Shown in pieces: positions 8,902 through 17,923 of a stretch of 61,977 nt of DNA; within the stretch, counting starts at the first letter, position 1; each line of letters starts with the position of its first letter. The translations under genes were made by a program, and so were the position numbers. This DNA is from Streptosporangium saharense (GTDB taxonomy: Bacteria; Actinomycetota; Actinomycetes; Streptosporangiales; Streptosporangiaceae). The notes beneath the pieces were generated by a model. It was not told the DNA's origin. It did no database searches and saw only the letters and a list, made by a program, of their open reading frames with translations. The stretch covers positions 1 to 61,977 of the forward strand of contig NZ_JACHJP010000017.1 in the NCBI RefSeq assembly GCF_014203715.1, read 5' to 3'.

Positions 8902-11340
8902 TCAGGGGGTGCTCACGGCGGCCTTCCAGATGGCGTAGGCGGTCGCGTCACCCGCCCGGTCCAGAACCGTGTCGCTGATGTTGGACGTGGTGTCACAGGA
9001 GGAGTGGTAGCAGGAGTCGTAGGCGCTGCCCGCCGTACCGCCCCACTTGGTCGCCTGGGCCGAGGTCTTGCGGGCGCTGGCACCGGCCGCGACACCGGAG
9101 GTGGGGATGCCCGCGTTGCGGAAGGAGGCGTCGTCTGAGCGGTTGGCGCCCTCGACGTTCTCCTCGGTCTGGACGCCGATGCTCGTGTAGAAGGCCTTGA
9201 GGTCGGTCGCCGCCGCGGTGTTGATGTTGTTGATGAAGTAGCCGCCGTTGCGGGAGCCGACCATGTCGAAGTTCAGGTACCGCTTGATCTTCGAGCGCTC
9301 GGTCGAGCCGATCGAGTTGACGTAGAACTTCGAACCGAGCAGGCCCTGCTCCTCGTCGGTCCACCAGCCGAACCGCACGTGCTTGGCCATGGCCGGTCTG
9401 GACTGGGCGAGGGTCAGCGCGACCTCAAGCAGCATCGCGGAGCCCGAGCCGTTGTCGTTGATGCCCGGACCGGCCGAAACGCTGTCGAGGTGGGCACCGG
9501 CCATCACGACCTGGTTGGCGTCACCGCCCGGCCAGTCGGCGATCAGGTTGGGGCCCGCACCCCGGCTGCAGCCGCTGGTACAGCTCTGCCGGGTGACGGT
9601 GTAGCCCGCGGCGCGCAGCTTGTTCTCGACGTAGGTGACCGAGGCGGTGTAACCCGGGCCGGTCGAGCGGCGGTTGCCGCCGTTGCTTGAGGCGATGCTC
9701 TGGAACTGCTGCAGGTGAGCCTTGATGTTGGCCAGGCTGACCCCGGGGACAGCCGCGGATGCCAGGGTGGTGCCCGGGACGACGGCGGGGACGTTGACCG
9801 CTCTCCAGGCCGTCCAGACGGCGACGTACTCGGGGCTGCCGAAGCCGTACAGCTCGGCCGCGGCGGCGAGGGTCGCGCGGCGGACGTCGACGTGACGCCA
9901 GGTCGAGGTCCTGCGCAGCAGGCCGTTCAGGAAGATCTTGCCCGCCTTCTGGATGCCGATGCCCTTCAGGTAGGACGGACCGGCGCAGACCGGGCTGTTC
10001 GGCTTACCGCCGCCGGGGTGGGTGCCCTCGGCGAGCAGGTAGAACCAGTGGTTCTGCGGCCCGGCCGCCGCGTGCACCTCGGCGACGGCGATCGCGGCGG
10101 AGTAGCAGTTGTGGTCGTTGTTTATCAGCGACGGATTGGCCATGTTCCTGATCGGGCCGGTGCCGATCAGGTCGACCTCCTCGCCGACCGTGTAGTCCGG
10201 CGGGTCGTTGGGGTTGTTGGCGTAGTGTTCGAGCAGCGCGCCGAAGATGTCGCCGGTCGACTCGTTGAGCCCGCCGGTCTCGTTCCCGGTGCCCATGGTG
10301 CCGCTGCCCGCGAACTGGAAGATGACGTGGCCGTACTCGTGGCCGACAACGTCCATCGCGGTGGCCTGCTGGGTGTTCGCCCGGTTGTGGCCGAAGTTGG
10401 TGGAGGAGCCGTTCCAGTACGCGTTGGCGTCGTTCAGGCCGACCCGCGTCGGGAAGCCGCCGCCACGGCCGTTGAAGCCGTTGTAGCCGAACCAGTCGCG
10501 GAGCATGTCCCACTGCCGCTGGACGGCCCACAGGGCGTCGACGCAGCCGGTCTCCAGGCTGGTGCCGGTCCCGTCACCCCAGGAGTCGACGGTCTTGGTG
10601 TACGGCACGCCGTTCTGCCCGCCGCAGGCCAGGCCGCTGCGGGTGGGGTCCTTCATCGTGTAGGAGCCGTCCGAGCCGGAGGTGGAGATCGTCACCTGGC
10701 CGCTGTAGAAGCCGTTGCCGGTGCCGTACTTGACGAGGTCGTAGGCGTCGATGACCGAGCCGTCGAGGGCGTCCACGAACACGTGCTGGACGCTCGGTTT
10801 CCGGTCGGCGACGCCGGAGACCTCGACCTCCCAGGCGAGCTTTTCGCCCTTCTCCCCGGCCCGCACCACGAGCCTTGGCTGCTCGGCCCTGTCCACCTGG
10901 GACAGCCTGGCCTTGGCGACCCGCAGGGCACTCCTCGTGCTGACCTTCGGGGTCAGCGCGACGTCTCCGGTGGGGCCGGTGGCCGCGACGGTGTCGGTGA
11001 CCTGCCCGGCCGCGTCGGTGACGACAACCGCGTCACCGCCGACCACCGGCAACCCCCTGTAGGTGCGCGTGTAGCCGACGTACTGCATGCCACCGGCGCC
11101 GGAGGTCACGCCCGTGCGTTCGAAGCTCTCCTCCGGGCCTCTACGTAACGTGCCCTCGGCGACCGCCTTGTCCGCCGCCTGCGCGGCCAGCGCCCTGGGA
11201 TCGCTTCCCGGGTCGGCCGTCGTCGCGTTCGACGTTCCCGGGGTGGTCTGTCCTGACGCGCTCACGGGCGCCGTGTAGAGCGTGGTCGCCGCGACCGTGG
11301 CGACGCCCACCGCGACCGCGATCAGTCCCTTACGTTTCAT
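8902..11340 (-). CDS. Secreted M4/M28 fusion metalloprotease, short paralogue
   Basis: An 812-residue paralogue of the 4402-7365 gene. It has a Sec signal (residues 1-28), a propeptide, and an M4 domain with HEYGH at exactly 334-338, E360 and H423, the same numbering as its sister. The M28 domain (about 535-808) has ligands H617, D629, E663/E664, D692 and H779. The two differ most at the junction, where the Thr-Pro linker is replaced by a short Ala/Val stretch, and at the C-terminus, where the P domain and second linker are absent and the protein ends just after the M28 fold. ATG 11340 follows AAGGAA. Its 5' flank matches that of the sister gene over about 370 bp. The P domain was therefore gained by one copy or lost from the other. 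Confidence 0.92.
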   Translation of the reverse strand: MKRKGLIAVAVGVATVAATTLYTAPVSASGQTTPGTSNATTADPGSDPRALAAQAADKAVAEGTLRRGPEESFERTGVTSGAGGMQYVGYTRTYRGLPVVGGDAVVVTDAAGQVTDTVAATGPTGDVALTPKVSTRSALRVAKARLSQVDRAEQPRLVVRAGEKGEKLAWEVEVSGVADRKPSVQHVFVDALDGSVIDAYDLVKYGTGNGFYSGQVTISTSGSDGSYTMKDPTRSGLACGGQNGVPYTKTVDSWGDGTGTSLETGCVDALWAVQRQWDMLRDWFGYNGFNGRGGGFPTRVGLNDANAYWNGSSTNFGHNRANTQQATAMDVVGHEYGHVIFQFAGSGTMGTGNETGGLNESTGDIFGALLEHYANNPNDPPDYTVGEEVDLIGTGPIRNMANPSLINNDHNCYSAAIAVAEVHAAAGPQNHWFYLLAEGTHPGGGKPNSPVCAGPSYLKGIGIQKAGKIFLNGLLRRTSTWRHVDVRRATLAAAAELYGFGSPEYVAVWTAWRAVNVPAVVPGTTLASAAVPGVSLANIKAHLQQFQSIASSNGGNRRSTGPGYTASVTYVENKLRAAGYTVTRQSCTSGCSRGAGPNLIADWPGGDANQVVMAGAHLDSVSAGPGINDNGSGSAMLLEVALTLAQSRPAMAKHVRFGWWTDEEQGLLGSKFYVNSIGSTERSKIKRYLNFDMVGSRNGGYFINNINTAAATDLKAFYTSIGVQTEENVEGANRSDDASFRNAGIPTSGVAAGASARKTSAQATKWGGTAGSAYDSCYHSSCDTTSNISDTVLDRAGDATAYAIWKAAVSTP

Positions 11341-11758
11341 GCGTGTCGTTCCTTCCTGGCTTCCCCGCCTGCCCGGCCGTCGTGGGGTGGATGCCGGGCG
11401 CCGCCACCACCGGAAACATCCGGAAGGTACGGAACATCACGGGGATTGGGGGGACAGAAAAGGGATACGGTTCCAACTTTTTCGGCCAAACGGTAAGCAC
11501 TAAGTGGCCACCGAAAAACCATCGCCACATGCGTGGCCCAATAGAAGAAGCTACGTATCTCCCCCCGAAAAAACCACCCCTGCGCCAGGGAGATCCTTCC
11601 TCCAATTACCGAAATTTCATGAAAAGGAAGGCACTATATCGGGGCCACGACGCCGCAAACAATGAACAGCCAGGGGGTATTACCCAAAACTATGGACACC
11701 CGTTGGGTACGAATAATCCCAATTCCACACGACCTTAAACAAACCAGCTCGCGCCGTG
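11341..11758. promoter_or_regulatory. Duplicated upstream region of the second protease
   Basis: Blocks at 11355-11460, about 11540-11580 and 11600-11720 match the flank at 7380-7740, in the same order. The minus-strand hairpin GCCCGGC/GCCGGGC lies close to the ribosome site. From about 11600 to 11745 the copy is AT-richer and more diverged than its counterpart, as expected for unconstrained DNA. No gene is visible. Confidence 0.5.
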
Positions 11759-12415
11759 TCAGGCCTCCAGCACACGAAGCACCCACGTGTCCAGATGCAG
11801 GCAGTCACGCCGCAGAGCGGCAAGGCCGTACGCCTCGATGGCGCGAGGCCCATCATGGGTCTTCCGGTATCCCGGGCACAGCGCCAGGATGCGCTTCGAG
11901 GGGGCGGTCTCCCTTCCGCCGTTGACCAGCTCGGGTCCCCCGGCCCGCTCGACCTGCTTGCGCAACTCGACGGCGACCTTCGGCTTGCCGAGGAGCTTCC
12001 CCAGTTCGTTCGCCGCGGCGAACACCCACGTCTCCGTCTCGTGCAGGACGAGGTTCGGAATGAAACGCGGGTTGTCGTCCAGAGCACGATGGATGGCTCT
12101 TTCCACATGCTCGACGCATGTGTGAGGCGTCCCACCCGGAAGGTCGTCCATCCCCGGGGCGCCCTGGGGAAGGCCGTAATAGTCGATGAGCGTGGTGACA
12201 CGGTGGTAGCTGGGATTCCGCAGCAGGAGCCGCAGATCGCGCTCGATCTTCTGCCAGGCGCTCACCCCGCCCCTTCCCGCTGTTCCTCCGGCCGGCCTGC
12301 TGGTCTTCAGGATGACCGGTGTGAGCCACACATCGTCGCCAAGCTGCGGGTTCAGCACGTCCCGGACGACGATCTCCTCGGTCTGTCCTTCGACGAGGAC
12401 GCAGATGTGCCGCAC
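11759..12415 (-). CDS. DUF4276 family protein (TOPRIM-like), partner of the AAA ATPase
   Basis: A 218-residue protein with the DUF4276 hallmarks: VEGQTEE near the N-terminus, LIDYYGLP in the middle (about residues 76-83) and HETETWVFA (about 125-133). The acidic motifs resemble a TOPRIM metal site, as in OLD-family nucleases and RloB-type proteins. The start is GTG 12415, three bases after the TGA of the upstream ATPase gene, so the two are one operon and probably translationally coupled. Such ATPase/DUF4276 pairs are widespread in bacterial accessory regions and are suspected phage-defence or abortive-infection modules. The defence role here is inference. Confidence 0.82.
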   Translation of the reverse strand: MRHICVLVEGQTEEIVVRDVLNPQLGDDVWLTPVILKTSRPAGGTAGRGGVSAWQKIERDLRLLLRNPSYHRVTTLIDYYGLPQGAPGMDDLPGGTPHTCVEHVERAIHRALDDNPRFIPNLVLHETETWVFAAANELGKLLGKPKVAVELRKQVERAGGPELVNGGRETAPSKRILALCPGYRKTHDGPRAIEAYGLAALRRDCLHLDTWVLRVLEA

Positions 12416-12418
12416 GGA

Positions 12419-13510
12419 TCAACCCCGGGGAGAGTGCGACTCGGGCGTCGGCCGTCCCCCGAGCACGTTCTTCTCCCACAGCTCCCCGAGGGAGTAGTCG
12501 TCGAGCCATTCCTGGAGAGCCTCGGCATCCGGCCTGCGCAGGACCGTTCCCCCCTCGTCTCTCTCGACCACCACGAGGTCGTCCAGAGAGAACTGGTTGA
12601 GCAGGGTCACCGACTGGGTGGCGATGACGATCTGACTGTGGGTGGCGGCGGATCTCAGCATGTCCGCCAACTGGACGATCGCGAACGGGTGCAGTCCCAA
12701 CTCGGGTTCGTCCAGAGCAAGCAGGGCTGGAGGCCGCGGCTGCAGGAGAAGTGTGGTCAGACAGATGTAACGCAGGGTGCCGTCCGAGAGGGCCTCCGCA
12801 GGAAAGACCGCGTCAACGCCCTGCTGACTCCAGCGAAGACTGGTCCGCCCCTTGGCGTCCTCCGCCAGGACGAAGTCGCGGAAGAACGGCGCCATCACCT
12901 GCACCGTGCTTCTTATCCGTTCGTAGCTTTCCGGGTACTCCACCCGCAGGTACAGGAGGAAGGCGGCGAGATTCCCCGCGTCCGGCCGCAGAAAGTCCTG
13001 ACCGTCCACGTAGCCGAGTTGTTTGACCGGGGCGTTCCTGCTGGTGTCCTGGAAGTGGAAGACCCGGCATCCCCGCAGGATGTCCACCACGTCCTCCGTG
13101 TCCTCCGGCGCGGTGTGCAGGAGCGTCTCCCGGTGGCCTCCACCCCACTGTTTCGTGAAGCCCCGACGGTCGACCCTCTCCTGTTTGAAGATCAGTGTGT
13201 CGTTCGCCGCGGGAACCAGCACCGCCTCGTAGCCGTTCGTCACCTTGCCGTCTCCGGCCTCTATCCGCAGGACGATGGCTCCCCCGCCCTTGGCCCCCGC
13301 GTGCAGGAGGGCCTGGGCTCCTCCCCTGAGGCCGACCTCAAGGCCGAGCTCGCCGTCAACGATCCTGCCGAGCAGTTCCATGGCGGCGATGAAGTTGCTC
13401 TTGCCCGCGCCGTTCGCCCCCACCAGGAGCGTGATGTCCCCCGGTTGGACATCGGCCCGGCGGATCGAGGTGTATCCCTCGACGTGGATGTTCTGGATCT
13501 TGCGCGGCAT
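12419..13510 (-). CDS. AAA family ATPase (SMC/OLD-like), first gene of a two-gene defence-like module
   Basis: A 363-residue ABC-type/SMC-like ATPase. Walker A GANGAGKS is at 31-38, the signature-like LSDGT at 241-245, Walker B LLALDEPELGLHP at 263-275, and ATQS at about 297-300. It lacks the long coiled coil of true SMCs and matches the AAA_15/AAA_21 proteins of OLD, PARIS and related two-component modules. ATG 13510 is chosen because the conserved fold (MPRKIQNIHVEGYTSI) begins there; the upstream part of the frame is Arg/Pro-rich and non-coding in character. It probably senses a phage cue and controls the downstream DUF4276 effector, which is inference. Confidence 0.87.
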   Translation of the reverse strand: MPRKIQNIHVEGYTSIRRADVQPGDITLLVGANGAGKSNFIAAMELLGRIVDGELGLEVGLRGGAQALLHAGAKGGGAIVLRIEAGDGKVTNGYEAVLVPAANDTLIFKQERVDRRGFTKQWGGGHRETLLHTAPEDTEDVVDILRGCRVFHFQDTSRNAPVKQLGYVDGQDFLRPDAGNLAAFLLYLRVEYPESYERIRSTVQVMAPFFRDFVLAEDAKGRTSLRWSQQGVDAVFPAEALSDGTLRYICLTTLLLQPRPPALLALDEPELGLHPFAIVQLADMLRSAATHSQIVIATQSVTLLNQFSLDDLVVVERDEGGTVLRRPDAEALQEWLDDYSLGELWEKNVLGGRPTPESHSPRG

Positions 13511-13542
13511 ATCCCAAGCGTACGGCTTGGCCCCTCTCCCTC

Positions 13543-14304
13543 TCAGCTCTCCCGGCCCGCGATGAGGATCGCCACGCCGTCGAGGATGCGGTCGAGGCCG
13601 AAGCCGAGGGCGCCTTCCGGGTCGGCGGGGGCGTCGTACTCCTGGCCCGCCGCCTGGCCGACGCGGGAGGCGACGGGGAACCTGGTCTCGTCGGCGACCT
13701 TGTCGAGCAGGGGGGCGTTGGCGACCCACCACTCGTTGTCGGACATCCCGCTGTCACGCCTGGCCTGCTCCAGGCTCGCCCTGCTTCTCGCGGTGCCCTC
13801 GACGTGGGTGAGGACCAGGGTGAGGACGGCGTCCATCTCCAGGTCGGTCAGGCCGATGCCGTCGAGGGGCCGTAGCTCGGCCTCGTACTTGAGCACCGCG
13901 TTCGGCCCCAGGGTGGGGCGGCCCCCGGTGACCTGCAACATCCAGGGGTGGCGTAGGTAGAGGTCCCAGTTGCGCGCGGCGACGAAGCGCAGCGCCCCCC
14001 GCCAGCCGCCGGGCTGTGAGCGAGGCGCGTCCACGTCGTCGTAGAGCTGGCCGTACGTCGTGTCGATCATGAGATCCACCAGCTCGGTCTTGCCGGGCAC
14101 GTGGGTGTAGAGGGACATGGTGCCGACCCGCAGCCGCTCGGCGACCTGACGCATGGAGACGGCCTCGATGTCCTCGGCGTCGGCCAGCTCGACGGCGGCC
14201 TCGACGATCGCGCGGATGGTCAGCCCGGACCTGCCCGGCCTGCCGTGCGCCCCCCACAGCAGGGCGAGGCTGCGCGCGGGGTCGGCGCCCTTTCTTCCGC
14301 TCAC
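13543..14304 (-). CDS. TetR-family repressor with C-terminal tetracycline-repressor-like domain
   Basis: A 253-residue protein with an N-terminal helix-turn-helix (TIRAIVEAAVELADAED ... VGTMSLYTHVPGK) and a TetR_C-type ligand domain. GTG 14304 is chosen: GGAG lies about 11 bases upstream, and the following GRKGADPARSLALLWG stretch is the usual leader of this subfamily. It is divergent from the DrrAB-like exporter at 14392-16148, with a large palindrome in between. It is therefore very likely to repress the exporter, and perhaps itself, until the exported drug or metabolite binds. Confidence 0.87.
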   Translation of the reverse strand: MSGRKGADPARSLALLWGAHGRPGRSGLTIRAIVEAAVELADAEDIEAVSMRQVAERLRVGTMSLYTHVPGKTELVDLMIDTTYGQLYDDVDAPRSQPGGWRGALRFVAARNWDLYLRHPWMLQVTGGRPTLGPNAVLKYEAELRPLDGIGLTDLEMDAVLTLVLTHVEGTARSRASLEQARRDSGMSDNEWWVANAPLLDKVADETRFPVASRVGQAAGQEYDAPADPEGALGFGLDRILDGVAILIAGRES

Positions 14305-14329
14305 GGGAACAGTCTCCAAACCTTCGGCG

Positions 14330-14374
14330 TTGACCCCACTATAGTCATTCAGTACGGTGTACGGTACGCCGTAC
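14330..14374 (+). promoter_or_regulatory. Exporter promoter overlapped by a 23-bp palindromic TetR operator
   Basis: A promoter of the form TTGACC (14330-14335), 17 bases, then TACGGT (14353-14358) points to the ABC genes. The -10 box lies inside a 23-bp near-perfect inverted repeat at 14352-14374 (arms begin GTACGGTGTAC and end GCCGTAC). A repressor bound there would block the promoter directly. Confidence 0.75.
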
Positions 14375-14391
14375 GACAGAAAGGGGTGAAC

Positions 14392-15351
14392 GTGGGGCAA
14401 CCCGAGTTCACGATCGACGCCGAGGATGTGCGCAAGCGCTATCCGAAGGCGCCGGAGGGGACGGGCCTGAACGGCTTCGACCTGCGGGTGCGGGCGGGCT
14501 CGGTGCGCGGGCTGCTCGGCCCCAACGGGGCAGGCAAGACAACCGCGGTGCGGATCCTGGCCACGCTGCTCGACGCCGACGCGGGGCGGGTGAGCGTCGC
14601 GGGCTTCGACGTCAGGACGCAGGCGCGGCAGGTCCGTCAGCGGATCGGGCTCGTCGGGCAGTACGCCGCCGTCGACGAGGTGCTGACCGGGCGGCAGAAC
14701 CTCGTGATGTTCGGCAGGCTGAACCACCTGCCCGGCCCGGTGGCCAGGCGCAGGGCCGACGAGCTGCTCGAACGCTTCTCCCTGACCGACAGCGCGACCA
14801 GGTCGGCCTCGACCTACTCGGGAGGCATGCGGCGCAGGCTCGACCTCGCCGCGAGCCTGATCGTGGCGCCGTCGGTGCTGCTGGTGGACGAGCCGACGAC
14901 CGGCCTCGATCCCGCGGCCCGCGCCGAGGTGTGGGAGGCGATCCGCGAGCTGGCCGACTCGGGCACGACCGTGCTGCTGACCACCCAGTATCTGGAGGAG
15001 GCCGACCGGCTGGCCGATCGGATCTCGATGCTCAGCGCGGGCAGGATCGTCGCCGAGGGCAGCCCGGACGAGCTCAAGGCCACCGTCGGCGGCGACCGGA
15101 TCGACGTCGTGCTGTCCCGGGAGGCGGACGTGGACGTCACGAAGGTCCTCGCCGCCAGGTTCGCCTCCGGCGAGCCGTACGCCGAGGGCAACCGGGTCAG
15201 CGTCCCGGTCGGCGAGCGCACCCGCGCGCTGGTCGAGCTGGTGTCCGCGCTGAACGAGGCGGGTGTCGAGCCCGAGGACATCACCCTGCGCCGCCCGACA
15301 CTCGACGAGGTCTTCCTCAAGCTCACCAAGGAGAAGGAGTTGGTCCGATGA
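14392..15351 (+). CDS. DrrA-like ABC exporter ATP-binding protein
   Basis: A 319-residue ABC ATPase with Walker A GPNGAGKTT at about residues 43-51, Q-loop GLVGQYAAVDE, signature YSGGMRRRLDLA, Walker B LLVDEPTTGLDP and an H-loop replaced by Q (TTQYLEEAD), as is normal for DrrA proteins. The C-terminal DUF4162-like tail is present. GTG 14392 is chosen because AAGGGG (14381-14386) is five bases upstream; GTG 14386 would overlap the ribosome site. The stop overlaps the permease start by ATGA. Members export anthracyclines and other drugs or metabolites; the substrate is unknown. Confidence 0.9.
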   Translation: MGQPEFTIDAEDVRKRYPKAPEGTGLNGFDLRVRAGSVRGLLGPNGAGKTTAVRILATLLDADAGRVSVAGFDVRTQARQVRQRIGLVGQYAAVDEVLTGRQNLVMFGRLNHLPGPVARRRADELLERFSLTDSATRSASTYSGGMRRRLDLAASLIVAPSVLLVDEPTTGLDPAARAEVWEAIRELADSGTTVLLTTQYLEEADRLADRISMLSAGRIVAEGSPDELKATVGGDRIDVVLSREADVDVTKVLAARFASGEPYAEGNRVSVPVGERTRALVELVSALNEAGVEPEDITLRRPTLDEVFLKLTKEKELVR

Positions 15352-16148
15352 CGGCGCTGTCCACGCTCGGCTGGGCGTTCGCCGACACCTGGACGATCAC
15401 CAGGCGCGACCTGAGCCACTGGGCCCTGCGCCCCGGCACGGTCGCGATCGGCTGGGTCTTTCCCGTCATGATCGTGCTGATGTTCGGCGGCCTGTTCGGC
15501 GGGGCGATCGAGGTGCCCGGCGCGGGAGGTTACTTCGACTTCCTGATGCCCGGAATGTTCGCCCTGACCATGTTCTTCGGCCTGGAGAACACGATGATGG
15601 CCGTGACGACCGACGCCTCGAAGGGCGTGACCGACAGGTTCCGCTCGATGCCGATGAGCCCGCTGGCCGTCGTGGCGGGCCGCTGCGTCGCCGACATGCT
15701 CAACTCGGTGGTCGGCCTGGCCATCATGGTCGGCGCGGGGTTCGCGCTCGGCTGGCGCTGGCACGAGGGGTACGGCTCGGCCCTGGCGGCCTTCGGGCTG
15801 CTGTTCCTGCTGCGCTTCGCCCTGCTGTGGGTCGGCATCCTGATGGGTCTGGCCGCAGGTGGCCCCGAGGCGGTGGCGGCCGTGCAGATCCTGGTCTGGC
15901 CGGTCGGCTTCCTGTCCAGCGTCTTCGTCGATCCGGCCACCATGCCGTCCTGGCTGGGCGCGATAGCCGAGTGGAACCCGCTGTCGGTCACGGCGGCGGC
16001 CGTACGGGACCTGTTCGGGACGCCGGGCTTCGAGGCCGGGTCGTGGATCACCCGGAACGCGACGCCGATGGCGGTCGTGTGGCCGCTGCTGCTCGTCGCG
16101 GTCTTCCTGCCGCTGGCCGTACGGAAATATCGTAATTTGGGCAGGTGA
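15348..16148 (+). CDS. DrrB-like ABC-2 type permease
   Basis: A 266-residue ABC-2 permease with about six membrane segments (roughly residues 28-50, 60-80, 110-135, 145-170, 178-198 and 240-258). ATG 15348 overlaps the ATPase stop in ATGA, so the two subunits are translationally coupled and form one exporter in the cytoplasmic membrane. It ends just before a perfect terminator. Confidence 0.9.
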   Translation: MTALSTLGWAFADTWTITRRDLSHWALRPGTVAIGWVFPVMIVLMFGGLFGGAIEVPGAGGYFDFLMPGMFALTMFFGLENTMMAVTTDASKGVTDRFRSMPMSPLAVVAGRCVADMLNSVVGLAIMVGAGFALGWRWHEGYGSALAAFGLLFLLRFALLWVGILMGLAAGGPEAVAAVQILVWPVGFLSSVFVDPATMPSWLGAIAEWNPLSVTAAAVRDLFGTPGFEAGSWITRNATPMAVVWPLLLVAVFLPLAVRKYRNLGR

Positions 16149-16154
16149 TGAGGC

Positions 16155-16178
16155 GAGGGCCGTCCCGGGACGGCCCTC
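16155..16178. terminator. Bidirectional perfect-stem terminator
   Basis: A 24-base perfect palindrome (GAGGGCCGTCCC with its complement) is followed by GTTCT. It separates the convergent exporter permease and amidohydrolase genes. Confidence 0.8.
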
Positions 16179-16182
16179 GTTC

Positions 16183-17889
16183 TCAGGCGCCCGTGCGCTC
16201 GTAGACGACCTTTCCACCCAGGACGGTCAGGTCGACCGGCATGGCGGCGTAGTCGTGCGGGTCGGTGGCGCGCAGGTCACCGCCGAGGACGCACAGGTCG
16301 GCGACCTTGCCGACCTCGACGGTGCCCTTCCAGGACTCGGCGAAGTCCTGGCGGGCGGGGTTGACCGTGTAGGCGCGCAGCGCGCTCTCCAGGTCGACAC
16401 ACTGGTCGGGGCCGCTGACCCTGCCGGTCGCCTTGGACTCGCGCAGCATCATCGCCGCGACGGCCTGACGCCAGTTGGGCTCGGTGATCGGCGCGTCCGA
16501 GCTGGAGCAGACCGCGACGCCCGCCTCGACCGCGGAGCGGACCGGCCACTGGTACTCAGAGCGCGCCTTGCCGAGGATGTCGTCCATCATGTCGGCCGTC
16601 ATCCACTTGATGCCGGGGTTCATGTTGACCGAGTAGCCGTGCGCGGCGAGTTTGGCCAGGCTCTCGGCCGAGACGAAGTCACCGTGGATGAGATAGTGCC
16701 GGGCGTCGGGACGCGGGTGGACCTCGTTGGCCGCGACGAAGGCGTCAACCACGGCGTCGATACCCCGGTCACCGGTGACGTGCACGCCGAGCTGGTAGCC
16801 CGCGGCGTGCGCGTGCCTGATCATCTCCCGCAGCTCGGCCTCCTGCAGGGCGTCGGTCGCGCCGTGCACGCACAGCGAGCCATAACCGCCCGCGCTGCCG
16901 TACGGCTCGTGCATCCAGGCGGTCTCGTTGGGCGGGACACCGTCAGCGAAGATCTTCACGCCGATGACCGACAGCAGGTCGGGGTCGATGTCCTCGGGCA
17001 CGCCGAGCCCTTCGAGACCGGCGACCAGGTCGGCCGCGGAGCCGCCGATGGCGGCGGGCAGCAGCAGGACCCTGACCCTGGCGCCGAGCTCTCCGGCGCG
17101 GGCCAGCTCGACGTAGGCGTTGAGGGACTCGGTGCTGAGGCCACCGCCGAGGATCTGGGTGCCGCCGGGGCCGAGGCCCGGCTCGGTGTAGCTGGTGATG
17201 CCCTCCGCGTGCAGGGCGGCGACGGCCGAGCGGATGGCCTCCTTGCGCTGCTCGACGCTCGCGATCGGGATGAGGCCCTGCACGAGAGCCTGGGCGGCCT
17301 CCTTCAGGATGCCGGTCGGCTCACCGTCGGCGCCGATCTCGATCACTCCACCGGGAGGAGAGACGGTCTCGCGGGTGATCCCGGCGATCTCCAGGGCCTT
17401 GGCGTTGACCCACAGCATGTGCGCGGAGAAGTCGGTAAGCGCCACGGGGTGGTCGGGCGAGACGGCGTCAAGGTCGCGGTGGTGCGGACGGCGGCTCTGG
17501 TCGGCGAGCACCTCGTCGAGGTAGCCGAGGTCCCAGCCGAGGCCGGTGATCCACTCCCCCTCGGGGGTGGTCTCGGTGGCCTGCCGTACGGTCTCGGCGA
17601 TGTCGGCGATGGACCTGACGGCGGGATAGCCCACGCTGAGCGCGAAGGGCGGCCTGGTGAGGCCCCACGCCGCACCGTGCAGGTGCGAGTCGTTGATGCC
17701 CGGCAGGAGCGTACGGCCCGCGAGGTCGATCGTCCGGGTCTCCGGTCCAGCCAGCGCCTCGATCTCGGCGTTCCCGCCGACGGCGATGATGCGTCCGTCC
17801 CGCACCGCGACCGCCTGGGCCACGGAGAAGTCGGCGTCGACGGTCAGGACGTCGCCGTTGACCAGGATCAGGTCCGCTGGTTGGGACAT
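16183..17889 (-). CDS. Amidohydrolase, Amidohydro_3 / YtcJ type
   Basis: A 568-residue metal-dependent amidohydrolase. The N-terminal beta segment leads to LLPGINDSHLHG with the metal pair H69/H71. Later come GVKIFADGVPPNETAW, GVHVTGDRGIDAV, YLIHGDFV and SSSDAPITEPNW, where the Asp completes the site. The C-terminus carries the family-typical VGKVADLCVL. The family includes N-substituted formamide deformylase, so C-N bond hydrolysis is likely, but the substrate is unknown. ATG 17889 follows GGAGG by six bases. It is divergent from an LLM oxidoreductase and is a paralogue of the shorter enzyme at 37096-38484, which supports a common catabolic role. Confidence 0.87.
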   Translation of the reverse strand: MSQPADLILVNGDVLTVDADFSVAQAVAVRDGRIIAVGGNAEIEALAGPETRTIDLAGRTLLPGINDSHLHGAAWGLTRPPFALSVGYPAVRSIADIAETVRQATETTPEGEWITGLGWDLGYLDEVLADQSRRPHHRDLDAVSPDHPVALTDFSAHMLWVNAKALEIAGITRETVSPPGGVIEIGADGEPTGILKEAAQALVQGLIPIASVEQRKEAIRSAVAALHAEGITSYTEPGLGPGGTQILGGGLSTESLNAYVELARAGELGARVRVLLLPAAIGGSAADLVAGLEGLGVPEDIDPDLLSVIGVKIFADGVPPNETAWMHEPYGSAGGYGSLCVHGATDALQEAELREMIRHAHAAGYQLGVHVTGDRGIDAVVDAFVAANEVHPRPDARHYLIHGDFVSAESLAKLAAHGYSVNMNPGIKWMTADMMDDILGKARSEYQWPVRSAVEAGVAVCSSSDAPITEPNWRQAVAAMMLRESKATGRVSGPDQCVDLESALRAYTVNPARQDFAESWKGTVEVGKVADLCVLGGDLRATDPHDYAAMPVDLTVLGGKVVYERTGA

Positions 17890-17923
17890 CGAGGGCCTCC
17901 AAGGGTTGTTTGAATGAATGTAT

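Noticed and set aside
11343..11738. A 131-codon open frame in the duplicated upstream region
   Set aside because: The corresponding region at 7380-7740 does not preserve the frame, so it is not a conserved gene.
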